Positions 24,701 through 37,209 of a stretch of 64,000 nucleotides of DNA are shown here, piece by piece. Below the pieces are notes generated by a model. It worked only from the letters and a program-made list of their open reading frames with translations. It had not been told where the DNA came from and did no database searches. The DNA is from Pagrus major (lineage: Eukaryota > Chordata > Actinopteri > Spariformes > Sparidae). The position numbers and the translations under genes were made by a program. Each line of letters starts with the position of its first letter. Position 1 is the stretch's first letter. Location: positions 3,577,533 through 3,641,532 of the forward strand of contig NC_133216.1 in assembly GCF_040436345.1 (NCBI RefSeq). Direction: 5' to 3'.

Positions 24701-27700
24701 TGTAGACTGTAAATAGCTTTTTGGTGGGTTCCTGCTTACTAAAAATCCAACACGTTTGCTTGTTTGAAAGTGTTTTTTTAGAGATAACAGTGTTGCAACA
24801 GTACTGCCATGACTGATGGATACATACAGGTGATGTCTGGACAGTGCAGGTGTACTATGAAGTGCTCACTGGATGGGTGTGTATGGTCTCAAACGACCTG
24901 TGTTGGTTGCAACACATTTTTAAAAAGTCCAACAGTGTGCCCTCGGCTCGTTTTCGAAGGAGACTTGCATTTCACATTTCTTTACTTCTCCAACACAGTC
25001 TGCTTTTAAACCCAGAGGTCGAGGCATCTTTTCATATGCAAATCGCTAATCATTGCTTACTGGGTTGCCTCATCTGCTTCTCCTTCACCCATTGACATCC
25101 AACATTTCCTAGAAGGCTTTCCTCTCGCAGAATGTCCCTGTAGAAATCACTGATGGAAACAGTAACGGCTGCACACACCAACTCCAAAACAACACTTATT
25201 TTCTTTAAAGAGATGGAGACAAAATGTGCATACAACAATGTTTTCCATGTTAATCTGAGGCTAATGAAATCTTTGTATTTCTCTCCAAACAGTGTGTCCA
25301 TGCTTAATTTGACAGACTGCTGCAACCTCATTTTAGCTTCATCTGAACTATCGAATGCATTTTTACATGCAGAACAAAACACTTCTATGAACAAGAGGAA
25401 TAATGAGTGAAAGCAACACTTCTTCAGTGTTCAAAGGGACATGAAACAATGTGAATCAGTCCTGTTTTGATCTCAATAATTGCAGATCTTTTGTCAGTAA
25501 ATTATGTTTTATTCATCGTGATGAATGAATGGCTCCCTTCATGTATATTTAGATCTTGACAGGACGGACTACAGTGCAATCCAGAGTGACTTCAGCAGAG
25601 ATCAGGTGTGACCTTTCAGTTTGCACAAAAGAACAAAAACATGAGTCTGTCTCCAGTCTAGAAATATTCCTGCAGCCATGTTGCTTTCTGGTCTTTTGTG
25701 GCCACTGCTGGTGGAAAGAAAGATCTTCTCTCTATGTTGTGCCTCCTCTCTCCTCCGTTCTCCTGCCCTGGAAATGGATCTCAGTGTGTCGTATTGAAGG
25801 ATGTCTCAATTCCTAAAATGTTCCTCAAGGGGAGAAGAGGCTCGCTGGAGGAGCTGTGAGCGAGGATGCACAGGTGTATCCTTTGCAAAAGTCTTTTCTA
25901 CCCCTGTGACATATAAATGAGGTGTGACAGACAGCTGGAATATGCAAACGGTGGCGGGAGCAGGACTCTACAAATGTTGCTGTTGTATTAGTTATTTAAG
26001 ATCATCAAACTCTCTGCTCGTCACAGTTTGTGTAGAGCCATTTCACCTTGATGTCACCTTTGTCACATTATGACATGTTTTGAATTACATTAAAAGTAAA
26101 TATTAAGTTGTCGTGAACACTGTTTTGCTCATCTGCTGTAACAAAACGATGAAGCAGCTGTAAAAAGCTCACTTTAAAATGAGGCTCTGAAGCCTGGACG
26201 TCTCATTTTGTTGAATGCCTGTTGCCTCGACTCCTCTCAGGACTAAGATGTGAGGAGACGAGGCGAGGGAAGGAACTGAGGATGTACAAACTGAGAAATG
26301 AAAAGAGGGGACAATCTTGTTTGATGGATTTCTCGCTGAATGACTGTTGAATGTCAGCTCACAAAGAAACCCAATCTCCTTTATTCTGAAACCAGAACCT
26401 GATGTTCACCATTGATCTTTTGTACGGATGAAAAATGTTTTTTCCATCAGACTCTGAGACGGCTGCCGTGGAAATATCTCAATGTGACTTTTTCTCAGCC
26501 CATGCTTGGCGATCATTTGTCAAAAGAATAAAAACATATCACCGAATAATAAATGGGCCCAGAAATGTACAATATATTGTCAGCGGATGTTTGTGACTGT
26601 GGTGAATAGTTTTAGCGAGTCTTGCTTTCAAATTAGTCCAGTGGGACAAATGACCTCCCTCTTAAAAAACCTCTGAAGGTCCCTGAAACTTCGCTCTTCC
26701 TGGCTGATGTTTTGCTTGTGTGTCACGGCTCTCTGTCTGCAGGCTGTAGACCTCAGCAAGCCGATAGACAAGAGAATCTACAAAGGGACTCAGCCGACAT
26801 GTCACGACTTCAACCAGTACTCCGCCACAGCCGAGAGTGTCGCTCTCATCGTGGGTTTCTCAGCCGGACAGGTCCAGTATCTCGACCCCATTAAGAAGGA
26901 AACCAGTAAACTCTTCAATGAGGAGGTATGATATTTAACTCTGTTTGCATTTGTTTTCCTCTGTGTTGGGGAAATTGGCCAGGGTTGCAGCTTTGTGTTG
27001 CTGTGATTAAACCCTTACTGTAATACATCACAAGTAATTTGTCATTCTTGTATCGATTTTGTTTTGCCCCAGTTTGGATGCTGTGATGTAGCCATGAAAT
27101 TCAGACCTTGTCCTCGTCGTTCTGCTTTGTTGTTCTCACATTCATTCAATGCGTCTTCTGAACTGCCTCTCTCTGTTTAATGGCATTCTCTTTAATGGGA
27201 TTCTCAATTGAATTTAGGAGATTGGGGGTGTATGTGTGCACTGCTGCATGCTGACTGTGTGTTTGTGTGTCCCTGAATCTGCTCACCTCACTGGGATTTG
27301 CCTCTCTAAATCCTTTTTCTTTCCTCGTCTACCACCGCCTGGTTTTCTCTCTCTGTTGCTTCCACCGCCGCCAAACTGTCTCTGCTGCAGCCTGGCTCTT
27401 GATTTCTACAGACCCTCTCTCTTTTCCCAAGCTTCCTTCCTGCGTGCTCTTCTATCAATAGTTTCTATTTCACCCACTTTGCTGGCAGTGAGGTGACCTT
27501 ATATAGTGTCCACACAAAAGCACAGCAAAATCTAAAATCAAACTATTTGTAGATCTGTATCTTTACTTTTTCTCTTTTCTCATCCATCCTTTTGACCTCT
27601 TCCACCATTTCTTCTTCCATATTATTATCAAAATCTCTCTTTTTCCTTCTCCTTCGGTCCACTTCCTCACCCTTCCTCGTCCTTTCCTCCTTCCTGTTTT

Positions 27701-29672
27701 CCAGAGGTTGATAGACAAATCCAAGGTGACGTGCCTAAAATGGCTTCCCAAGTCGGAGAACCTGTTCCTGGCCTCCCACGCCAGCGGCCACCTCTACCTC
27801 TACAACGTGGACCACCCATGTGGCACCACGGCCCCACAGTACTCTCTCCTGCGGCAGGGTGAAGGCTTCGCCGTCTACGCCTGCAAAACCAAGACACCCC
27901 GCAACCCCTTGTTACGATGGGCCGTGGGCGAGGGAGGCCTCAACGAGTTTGCGTTTTCCCCGGATGGTGTGCACGTGGCATGTGTGGGCCAGGACGGCTG
28001 CCTCCGTGTCTTCCACTTTGACTCGATGGAGCTGCAGGGGGTGATGAAGAGCTACTTTGGCGGGCTGCTGTGCGTGTCATGGAGCCCTGATGGGAAATAT
28101 CTCGCCACAGGTGGAGAGGATGATCTGGTTACTGTCTGGTCATTTGCAGAAAGCCGCGTGGTTGCGAGAGGTCACGGCCACAAGTCCTGGGTCAATGTGG
28201 TGGCATTCGACCCCTTCACGACTTCCCTAGAAGATGAAGAGCCTATGGAGCTTAGCGGCAGCGAGGAGGACCTCCACCAGGGGGCCCCAAATAACTCCAT
28301 GCATTTCGGCCGGGTCCGAACAAGCAGCACGTTGTCGCGTCTTTCCCGCCACAGCTCTAAAGGTGGCGGCTCGGCAGCGGTGACATACCGGTTTGGCTCA
28401 GTGGGGCAGGACACCCAGTTCTGTCTGTGGGACCTGACGGATGACGTGTTGTACCCGCGCCTGCCGCTGTCCCGTGCCTTTACTAACACTTTTGGACCCT
28501 CGCTGTCCAACTCTGGCAGCGGCGGGGTCAACAGCACTACAGTTGGGGGAGGAAGTGGAGGGGTTGAGGGGCACCATCACCCGCCTAACACTAACACCGG
28601 CACCGCCAACCCGCCAACGCTTCCCTTACCGCTTCCTCGCTCCCTTTCTCGCTCCAACTCTCTGCCCCACCCCGCTGTGGCAAACGCCTCCAAGGGCCAG
28701 GGTGCCTCGGAGGGCGGCGGGGGAGGTACAGGAGGGGGAGGTAGCAGCAGCGCAGGAAACAGCACCCCTTTCAGCATCGGTCGCTTTGCCACGTTGTCAC
28801 TCCAGGAGCGCAAGTCGGACAAGTCCGGTTGTAGCAGTGGGGTGGAGAAGGAGCACAAGAGGTACCACAGCCTGGGCAACATCAGCAAGAGCAACGACAA
28901 GATCAATGTAGCGCCGAGGAGCAACCGGCTGGACGCTGCCAAGGTCCTGGGCACCACGCTGTGCCCGCGCATGCACGAGGTGCCGCTGCTGGAGCCGCTG
29001 GTGTGCAAGAAGATTGCGCATGAGAGGCTGACGGTGCTGGTGTTCATGGACGACTGCATCATCACAGCCTGCCAGGAGGGTCTCATCTGCACCTGGGCAC
29101 GGCCGGGGAAGGCGGTACGTCTTATATTTACTCTTTATAAGAACGATGTTGGATTACAGTCAATACTTTTACTACAACTTACAATTATTGTCTGTTGATT
29201 AGTTGATTTATCATTTAGTCGAAAGTAGTGTGGTTTTCCTTGTCTCAGGAGATTCATCATGAAATGGTAATTAGGTATTAACCTATTTGCTGTTAGTTGC
29301 TAGTAAAATATTACTGTTTTGTCAGTGAAACTATGAACTTTGGCAAGTTCGTAAGTTCACCGTGATATTCAGAGCACAAGTTTATTTTCCTCACAGGTCA
29401 GTCAACAGTTTGTTGAGAGTAGATTTTTTAGCTGGTGGATATTTCAGGCTGCACTCTTCAAAAGCTACAGAAATGACTCAACAGTTGGAGGTGATTTCAC
29501 CTGTTTTCTCCTGAGCAACAACGGCTGTTTTTATCTTCCTGCACTTTAAAGTGGAGTGTGGATCTTCTTGGTCTGATCGTCTCTAGTGTCTAAACTTTCT
29601 TTCATGTTTTGTCTTTCTGTTCAGAACTTGGCAGCACAGAACGGGAACTCTCCGAGTGGTACAGTGGTATAG
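21778..29672 (+). CDS. dmwd: dmwd, DMWD-type WD-repeat protein, complete, four coding exons, 681 aa
   Basis: Orthologue of the WD protein encoded beside DMPK at the human myotonic dystrophy locus and paralogue of WDR20, an adaptor of the USP12/USP46 deubiquitinases; a similar scaffold role is inferred. Exons: 21778-22182, 26743-26925, 27705-29114, 29625-29672, all with GT/AG borders and all whole-codon lengths. The N-terminus has NEIKSQFRTREGFYKLL, then a Gly/Pro-rich stretch and a poly-Ala run. Exon 2 has KPIDKRIYKGTQPTCHDFNQ and GFSAGQVQYLDPIKKE. The 1410-bp third exon carries the WD blades, with SPDG turns near residues 281 and 324, HGHKSW near 355, a GQDTQFCLWD strand near 428 and TACQEGLICTWARPGKA near 650. 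A long Ser/Gly/Asn insert (about 450-580) ends with EKEHKRYHSLGNIS. The last exon ends GNSPSGTVV. QYLD, YHSLGNIS and the C-terminus favour DMWD over WDR20. Human DMWD has 674 aa. Confidence 0.95.
21988..22026 (+). repeat. GCC repeat encoding poly-alanine and poly-serine in Dmwd
   Basis: In-frame GCC units followed by TCC units give a run of nine or so alanines and then serines in the disordered N-terminal part. Length variation here would be in frame. Confidence 0.85.
22238..22274. repeat. CTTAG/CCTAG pentanucleotide tract
   Basis: Seven or so tandem units of CTTAG/CCTAG run into GCATGCTAGC just after dmwd exon 1. Confidence 0.85.
23820..23870 (-). repeat. Short LINE/SINE-like 3' tail, reverse orientation
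   Basis: On the minus strand the segment reads like gggatcaatgaagttgtctg, resembling the gggactaataaaggat tail seen at 49800-49845 and the minus-strand tail near 47270. Probably a 5'-truncated non-LTR retroposon end; family not established. Confidence 0.4.
24122..24669. mobile_element. Non-autonomous DNA transposon with about 30-bp terminal inverted repeats
   Basis: The left end (ttaaagagcaatttgtaaga followed by tgtggccagaa) is the imperfect reverse complement of the right end (ttctggccatattttttaca followed by gatcccacctttaa). No transposase coding is visible in the 548 bp. The ends read TTAAAG...CTTTAA, so either TA or TTAA could be the duplicated target. A related end may begin the repeat near 57260. 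Confidence 0.7.
27540..27704. repeat. Pyrimidine-rich low-complexity tract
   Basis: A long C/T-rich stretch ending dmwd intron 2, directly before the acceptor of the large third exon. It gives purine-rich open frames on the minus strand that are not genes. Confidence 0.7.
29115..29624 (+). other. dmwd: dmwd intron 3
   Basis: A 510-bp intron with GTACGT donor and TTCTGTTCAG acceptor. It separates the large WD exon from the 48-nt terminal coding exon. Nothing else was recognised. Confidence 0.8.
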
Positions 29673-30052
29673 CTGGAGGAGAAGCTTTGCACTCATCCCT
29701 CCCTCCATCTCCTCGTCGCTTCCCTCTGTCCAACACCGTCTCTACTGATCTTCAAATGTCATGTTAGGGGCCAACAACCAGAGACCGTACCCCACCTACC
29801 ACTCCAGTATTAAACCCTCAGTATTACTCTCTGTACTTGCCATGAACCCAATCCTGTTCCCTAATGATTTTACTCTCCCAGCCGCCAGTTTGGTGGGAAA
29901 CACTTCCTGAATCATTGACACATGAAACTAACATGAAGTCTTCAGATAGACTTCGCTGGTGAATCACAAGTGCTTGAAAATAGCATAGATCCTAGCTCGC
30001 ATATCAGGTAGTTAGCCTTTAATTCAGCATAGGCCGGGCCCTTGTTGATAAT

Positions 30053-30538
30053 ATACATGATGTGGCCAAAAGTATGTGGACATCCCTTTGATCTGGGCTT
30101 GTTTTTCTGTGTTTGGGTGAGACCAGTTTGTTCCAGTGAAGAGAAATCTTACTAACATAGCGTACATTACATATTTTAAACAATAGCATTCTTCCAACAG
30201 CCTTTCCTGTTTCAACATGACGATGCCCCCGTGCACAAAGGCAGGCTCTTAAAGATTTTCAAAGTTTGGGGTGGAAGAACTTAACACCGACTGTGAGCCT
30301 GACCACGCGCTAACGATGCAATGCGAGCGAGTGTCAGCGACATAACCAGCTTGATTTCATTGTTTTCTATTGTAGTGACCTAACCGGCAGCAAGTGGCAC
30401 TGCGTTACTTGGCACGACATTTTGGGCCCAACGCCCTGTTCCTGTTATAGCCTTTACAAACGAGCGAAGGACTTCTTTGGTTTTGGAATAACAACAATGA
30501 TATAAAGGTGTACACACACCTTTGGCCATATAATGTAT
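30053..30538. mobile_element. Decayed, internally deleted Tc1/mariner element
   Basis: About 30-bp imperfect terminal inverted repeats: the left reads atacatgatgtggccaaaag and the right is its near reverse complement, ending ggccatataatgtat. Inside, at about 30208-30250, a + strand frame reads FQHDDAPVHKGRLLK, matching the conserved second-aspartate region of Tc1-like transposases, and then breaks. Only a remnant of the transposase remains, so it is inactive. Confidence 0.75.
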
Positions 30539-31598
30539 TTAAACTTGAACCTTGGTTCTGATCTGCCTACAAATGCAGAAGTTACTAACTATTTAAGTGT
30601 TTCGTTCAAATTTCAACTTTCCTGACTCAGTTGTTCATTCTCAGTGTTTAGATCAGCTGATTTTACAACTCTGCGGTACTATTTTTTGTACACCAAGTAC
30701 AAAGATGAAGTCGGTTTTCTGTTCCTTACATGAGTAAGAAATCTGAAATGCTCTGTCTGATTCCTGATGTTATCATGGCGGTCAGCAGTAGAGCAGCACC
30801 ACACTGTCTTCAGGGAGAGTTTCCCACCTCCTGCCACTGTGGGAATAAAGTTTCTTCCCAGTTCTTGGGCCCTCTGCCTTCACGTCGCCCCTCTGTGACT
30901 CTATGCAGAAAGACTGCATCGAACAGATCGTTTATCTCTTCATTCTGCAGCCCTGAAGGAGCGAACAGCAGGCCAGACTTCATTCGTCCTTCATCCGATC
31001 CCTCCTCTTTCCCCTTCATGCGAAAGACACTGCAAAAGCCACGGCCATTGTATTTAAGTTATTTATTTTATCACAAGACTGTGTAGTTATTTATAATGTA
31101 AATACTGAAAATACTCTATAAATACAAAAAGGACAAACATGTATGGAAATAATGACTTGACAGCAAGGAAGTGAAGAAAAAAGAGGAAAGATGAAGAATA
31201 TTAATATATGAAGATCCTTCTATTGTACATAGCAACCACAGTTAAAAAATGAATGTCTGCTGTTTTAGGGAACTTGAAGATGTCAATGTGTTTTTATTTC
31301 GTGTGATAGAGTTTCTCCAGTTTGTCCCCGAGAGCGAGCTGGGTTTAATCTTGTCGACTGAAGCGCAAGCATTTTTGGGTCCAGTGTGACTTTTTAGAGA
31401 GACTGACCCGAGTCGAGCACAGAGAGCAATATTCGGAGCGGCTGCTCGGCTGAAAATCTCAGCTGACTGTCCGAGTGAAACGGTTCTGAATAATCCGAAT
31501 TCTCCTGAACGTCATACGTGGACAAACGGCGTCTTAATGAATAACTTGCTCACGAACAAACACACACTCTTGCACATTCCGAACCTACAACTGCTCTG

Positions 31599-31609
<11 letters not shown>

Positions 31610-31635
<26 letters not shown>
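31610..31635. repeat. CT/CA compound microsatellite
   Basis: A short CT run from about 31598 passes into about twelve CA units. Confidence 0.85.
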
Positions 31636-31724
31636 ATCCCCTGATGGTGTAGCATCATATTTACTGTGTCTTGGACTCCATTCCTGTTGCACCTTAATTG
31701 CCTCTTGCAAGAATTTGCACATAC

Positions 31725-31730
31725 AATAAA
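31725..31730 (+). terminator. Candidate distal polyadenylation signal AATAAA for dmwd
   Basis: A canonical hexamer about 2.05 kb after the dmwd stop codon. A nearer AATAAA at 30844-30849 is an alternative. Confidence 0.4.
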
Positions 31731-31820
31731 TCCACAGTCCATCCTGAGCTGCCATGAGTGACACGAGAGGTGTTTTTGTCTTGTTTCATCTGACCTCTGT
31801 GCGGACACAGCTCCCATAGC

Positions 31821-32086
31821 TAGAGCTGCAACTTAACGATTATTTTCTCGATTAATCGATGAGTTGTTTGGGCTTTAAAATGTCCGAAAATGGGGGGAAA
31901 AAAATGGCGATCAGTGTTTCCCAAAGCCCAAGATGGGGTCCACAAATGTTTTGTTTTGTCCACAACCCAAAGAAATTCAGTTTACTGTCATAGAGGAGGA
32001 AAGAAAGCAGAAAATATCCACAGATATTTAAGATTAATCTATCAGCAATGTAGTTGGCAATTAATCCATTAAATGTTGCAGCTCTA
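31821..32086. mobile_element. hAT-like non-autonomous element with TAGAGCTGCAAC termini
   Basis: The ends are perfect 12-bp inverted repeats (TAGAGCTGCAAC and GTTGCAGCTCTA). The flanking octamers cccatagc and cctataac agree at six of eight positions, as for an old 8-bp hAT target duplication. The interior is full of ATTAATCGAT-like words and has no transposase frame. A more diverged copy is at 59469-59717 and fragments occur at 13862, 37210 and 43790. The superfamily is inferred from the ends. Confidence 0.75.
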
Positions 32087-32639
32087 CCTATAACCCCACC
32101 GCTCACTTGACAGTTTTGGTACAGAGGATTTAACAGGTGTTGTGTCATGATTTGATTTTGTTTCCCCTTGTGATTCTGATTCTGCTCACTGATTCCGGTG
32201 CTCGTTGGATCTTTGTTCAGATTCTGGTCATATTTAACAAAAGTATCCAAAACATGTTGCAGGCAGAAACCACCTTTGTTTTTGCAGATTTGGGCTTCCT
32301 GCCACGAGCCTGACAAATGTTCTCTGTGATTTTTTTTTACATTTTTTAATTAGTATTTGTTTTACTGCTTAACATGCAAAGATGAACAGATTCTGAGGCA
32401 TCATAAACATGAAAGAGGACATTAAAAACCCCTGCTGCATGACGTGTTTCATCTTCGACAGACTTCCTGGCCTGATAATCAGACTGAAAGTCCCTTCTGA
32501 CTTCCACTGCATTATTCATCCTGGCATTATGTTCATTCATCTGATTTCTGTTTGTTATTTTGCTCTCAGCACCAAAGCTTCAGAAACAGTTCGGAGCAGT
32601 TCATGTTTTAAGGGTTGTTAAAACAGATGTCTTAAACTG

Positions 32640-33000
32640 AAAACAAATAACTTTTGGATGGATTGCCATGAAATGTTGTTGGTTACCAGAGGATGACACA
32701 AACTGACTCTTAATGCAGCGCCATCATCAGGTCATCATTCATGGTTCCCAGTACCTTGGTTCATGACCTGCAAAACTTTCTGTTTACTGCTAATTAGCAA
32801 ATGTGAGCATGCTAACATGCTAAACAAAACAATGGTTTTGACATTATTTGTGAGACATTTCTGTTGTGTGTTGCAGAGATATCTATTGAAGTTAGCATGC
32901 TAACCAGCTAGCCCCCAGTCAGTCTCTCTTTTTTTTTTTTTTAGCATGCTAATGTGTAAAGTACCCCAGAGCTGCTAGCATAGCTCTGGGGTAGCCACAC
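32640..33000. repeat. Old dispersed repeat with GCATGCTAAC motifs
   Basis: Contains a ttagcatgctaaccagctag word at about 32896, the reverse complement of ctagctggttagcatgctaa found near 57508 and 61188. Three sites in one window show this is a dispersed family. Element ends were not resolved. Confidence 0.6.
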
Positions 33001-34334
33001 TCTGAAGTCTGCTCATAAAAACATGTGCCGCTGTGGTGATCTCACTCTTCTGGTCTCCATATTTGTGGAGATGTTTCTATCCCGACTTCCTGACTCTGAA
33101 ACAGGAAGCTGAATTCTCCTTTCACACCTGCAGCGCTCTCAAACTGATTTGAATTCAGAACAATTTCTTGATGCCCAACTAGTCAACGCCAAAACATTTC
33201 TTTCTAAACTATCAACCAGAGCTAAATGTTTGTGAGGTGTTTCTGAACAGGATCTCTCTTCTCTTAACATACCTCTTATTTGGGACAAATTGAAAGCTCA
33301 CGGTGCAGGAAGCTGGCAGTATTTGTATCAGCGTTTTCTGTTTTTTATTGCTTTTTCTTTTTAGTGAGTTCTCGAGTTACCTGTCTGACGTTTCATCCTA
33401 TAAATAGCAGAACAACTTCCAGGACTGCAGGAGCCAAGGTTGTGCCCTTGGAGCCACAGACAGACAAACCAGCAGGTTCCTCGCTCTGCGTTTGAGCCGG
33501 TGTGACGGCATTGTTGCAGCCCGTGTACACGTCTGCGTTGCCGTGGCAACAGCATGTCTGCCGAGCGTATCTTGAGCGAGCTCTGGGGTCAATCTCAGCT
33601 TTGAGGCTAAATTAATGCTTCATCACGAGGTCTGAGACGAGAGAACAAACTAGATCTGCTCTCTTTGGATGGATTATAATTCACTCTGATATGAAAAATG
33701 AACTAAACCGTAGATCAACTCACTCCTGAGATAGTTTTTAACAAACTCTTTAATTTCTCCAAACAGGTTGTGCAGCTTAAACCAAGTATTTATTAGTCTG
33801 GTGTTTGGGTTCAGTCTGTTGTTGTTGATCTCGCAGGTCCTGTTCACACTTTCACGTTAAAATTCATTTGATCATTTGTTGACATCGTAATAACGGGTGT
33901 GAATCCTGGTTCAGCGTCTCAGGCCACATCCTGGTGGTCCGGGTGCTTTTGTTGGCATATGAATGCAAATGTGTTCCTGACTGCAAGTTATTAGTATTCA
34001 TACAGCATGCAAAGCCTGCCAAACTCAGCCTGTACTCCAAGTGAGTTATCTTCTCTTTACGTCCTTCTCATTATGATGCCTCACTTCTTTTCTTTCTTTT
34101 CTTTCTTTCTTTTGTTTTTCCAAAACTTTTTCTATTTTTTTCCGGTGGGATTTGTGTGGATAAACAGTGATCACAGTCCTCTTCAGTACATGTAAGTGTG
34201 TATGAGTTTTCTCTGGGTATCAGTGAGCTCAGGTCTGAAAACGAAATGTGAGCGGAGAATCAGAATCAAATCACGAGAGGTCGAACAAGGTTGAGACATA
34301 TTATAATGTAGGCGTCCAGAGAGTCTCACACCGT

Positions 34335-34755
34335 CTTACCAAGGTTATTATAGTTTACCAAAACTAAAACTAGGTGTAAAAAAAAACCCATTGTAGTTAA
34401 CTGATATAAAAACTAATTTTGATAATATTATATAATTCCAAAATGAACTAAAATACAGGAAATGTTTTTAGTTTGAGTCTTGGCTTTGTGTTATGAGTGC
34501 ACGTTTACTGAGACTCAGATGTCGACATGACTATAAGTCAGTTGCCTCCACAAACTGATTTATTGTAATAAATATTCTGATCTTCTTAAATCTTGCCCCT
34601 TACAAATATAACCATATTAAAAAAAAATTAAATAAACTAAAAATTAACATTTTTAAACAATTAAAACCAAAATGAAGTGAGCAAACCCACTCGGGAAACT
34701 AAACTGACTTAAATTAAATTAAAAATGTAAAATACAGAACTATAACTAACTGACT
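34335..34755. repeat. AT-rich dispersed repeat with aactaaaact words
   Basis: Starts at accaaggttattatagttt and ends near agaactataactaac, which partly mirrors the start. The interior is almost entirely A/T with repeated aactaaa words. Probably an old short inverted-repeat element. Confidence 0.4.
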
Positions 34756-37209
34756 GTGATTCTCCTCGATGTGTTTTGGTTTGTCGAGCCACAAAACAGT
34801 TGAACAGTGCTGCACAAGCTGTCGGGAGGGATGTAATGGGATATAAACATTTAATTGTGTGAGCTGGTTTGAGAGAAGAAGGAGCCAACTAACTATGAAG
34901 ACAAATACTGGACTGGAAAGTCTTTTTAATATTTCTTATTGACTTGGATCCTGTAAAATGTATTCAGGCACTAGAAAAACAAAGGAGGAGAATAATTATG
35001 GCTCTGCTCCTGAAGTGAAGAAAAGTTAGTTCAATAATTCAACTTTTCAGAGAGACAAAGAATCTCTGTTTTCCCACATTATGTATTGTTTTGTTTTGTT
35101 TTTGTGCTGCATCATCTCCTCACAACACTCTTCAACTCAGATATTTTTACTTCTGACAAACAAATGTTACTGTCGGTGCTGAAGGTGGTCAGAAAAGGCA
35201 AATCTTCAAAGTCTAATAAACAAGAATCAACTTGACAAATGTTCATTAAACACCATCCTGCTTAAAAACAACAAAAATCTTACTTTTTTTTTTGAAAGTT
35301 TTGTTTGAATTTCTTGCTTCACTGTGAAAGAAGCTCTCATTTAACCTGATTGTGGAGCAAAGATGCATTTCTCCTTTTATGTGTCTACCGAGCCGACTGA
35401 CAGGTGACGGTAAAGAACAGTTAATATCAGTGGAAGGTGACCGTGTTCAAGTATTAGAGGCCTGAAGTGAGCAGAAGCTGTGATCACAGGAGCAGCTGCA
35501 GCTCGTCACAGCCGAGTGTTTCCACCTGAGGATTTCATTATTCACCTCAGAAACAAACAGTGTTGAGTCAGATGAGACAAAAACGTGAGCTGATAAAGAT
35601 GAAAACATAAGTTATATGCAACAGTTCACTGAGAACTTAAAGCTCGGTCTAAGTTTTCCTCTTAAATCTTCATTCTGCACAGAAACAAACGTTCAGTCTG
35701 ACGGGAACAAACATTTAATTTGTGTTTATTTTGACATTTCAGGCTGAATCAAGACACTTTGTTTTTTTTATATCTCTGCGTGTACGTATGTGTGTATAAA
35801 ATATGCATTATCTATATCACCATACAGCTACCCGACTGCACGGACCCACACACACTTGCTCACACACACACACACACACACACACACAGCGTCACACACG
35901 CTTTCACACACTTTATGCCTGTTCTGATGGAAGTTATAACGGCAGAATGACGTTACTGTATCCAGTTTGTATATGGAGATCTGTTATTAAAACATTAAAC
36001 CTGAAACTGTCCTGTGTGATGTGTGATGATTATATATATATATAAATATATGTCATACTGACTTATATTTGTGATCCGTTAGTATCCAGTGATCACAGCC
36101 ACACATGAATGAAAAATAAGTTTATTTATTTTGCTTATTTTTAACAGTTATGAATTGGTGCTTTGAATATTTGAGTTTTACTGTTTTAAAACTAAAAAAT
36201 AAATCTGATATACACCAAAAAATGTAAACTACATACAGTATATAGTGTCTCACACACGTATGCTTAAGGACTTGATGTCACGGTGTAATATACTAACTTT
36301 GTAGATTTTTTTTACCACATTAATTTGAATTTGTTTAAATTTGTCATCACCAAAGCAGAAAATAAAAGGTTTAAATAGGCCCATCTGCACGCCCTGTTTT
36401 TAAAATCTGTCTCAATTCAATTTGTAATTGATTATCTCTGCTCTGAATACTGTTTCAGGTGGATCACTGTCTGACATTGATCAGTGTAGAAATGGTCAGA
36501 TAAAAGGTTATTGAGTAGTAGTATAATTAAACGTTACTCACTTCTATCCTGGTATTTAAAATGCAACACATCAGTTGTTTTACATGTTTTTGCTCTTTAA
36601 ATACAAGTCATATACACTTTATATTAGACAGTTTTGTACTGTCCTAGGTATCCATCGGTTTCCATTCATTTCCATTTAGTGTAAAATTTATTAATAGACT
36701 CTTGTTTAAGTTGTCAAACATCAGGTTTAAATCTATTTTAATTAAAGTTATGTTACTAACCCAGGAACAGTAGATCAGATTGAAAACTACACTGCCTGCG
36801 GTTGATTTTCTATGGAGCTGATAATGTTCTGGACGAAGGGAGGACTCGGTACAAGGAGCTGTCAGTCGTTAAGAATAAAAACATTCAGAGTTGCTGTTTT
36901 ATTTCAGGTTTGAAATCAGAAAACAAAACTTCTCTGAGAGGCTGCACGCTCACATGTTGGCCGACAGAGGGCGCTACACACCAACACCGCCAGTTGTTCT
37001 GCCTCTTCAGCTGAGGAGGAAGAAGAGGATTCACCCAAAAACATGAAGGTTGCCGACGTGACGAGGGGCGTGTCCTCGGAACGCCTCCGTCCTTTCCGTC
37101 ATCGTGGGCGTGTCCACTGCGTCACAAACACCGGAAGTCAGTAGATGTAATAAAATAAAAGCCCTGTCAAGAAAAAAAAAATATATATTATAGTCTGTGT
37201 TGTGTCCTC

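Larger units (their letters stand above)
22183..26742 (+). other. dmwd: dmwd intron 1 (4.6 kb)
   Basis: Begins with a perfect GTGAGC donor and ends CTGTCTGCAG. It contains a CTTAG pentanucleotide tract (22238-22274), a reverse-oriented LINE-like 3' tail near 23820-23870 and a terminal-inverted-repeat element (24122-24669). No further exon was recognised, though first introns of CpG-island genes often hold enhancers that cannot be read by eye. Confidence 0.7.
29673..31750 (+). other. dmwd: Probable long 3' UTR of dmwd
   Basis: No coding signal follows the stop codon. Candidate AATAAA signals lie at 30844 and 31725. If the distal one is used, the UTR is about 2.1 kb and includes the decayed Tc1/mariner element at 30053-30538. 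The usage of either site is inferred. Confidence 0.5.

Noticed and set aside
21778..29672. Assignment of the WD-repeat gene as wdr20
   Set aside because: The N-terminal SQFRTREGFYKLL, the KEHKRYHSLGNIS segment and the GNSPSGTVV C-terminus agree with DMWD rather than WDR20.
37020..37145. GC-rich block with cgtgggcgtgtcc words before the L1, like a small CpG promoter
   Set aside because: No exon or start codon context follows before the L1, and nothing ties it to a gene.
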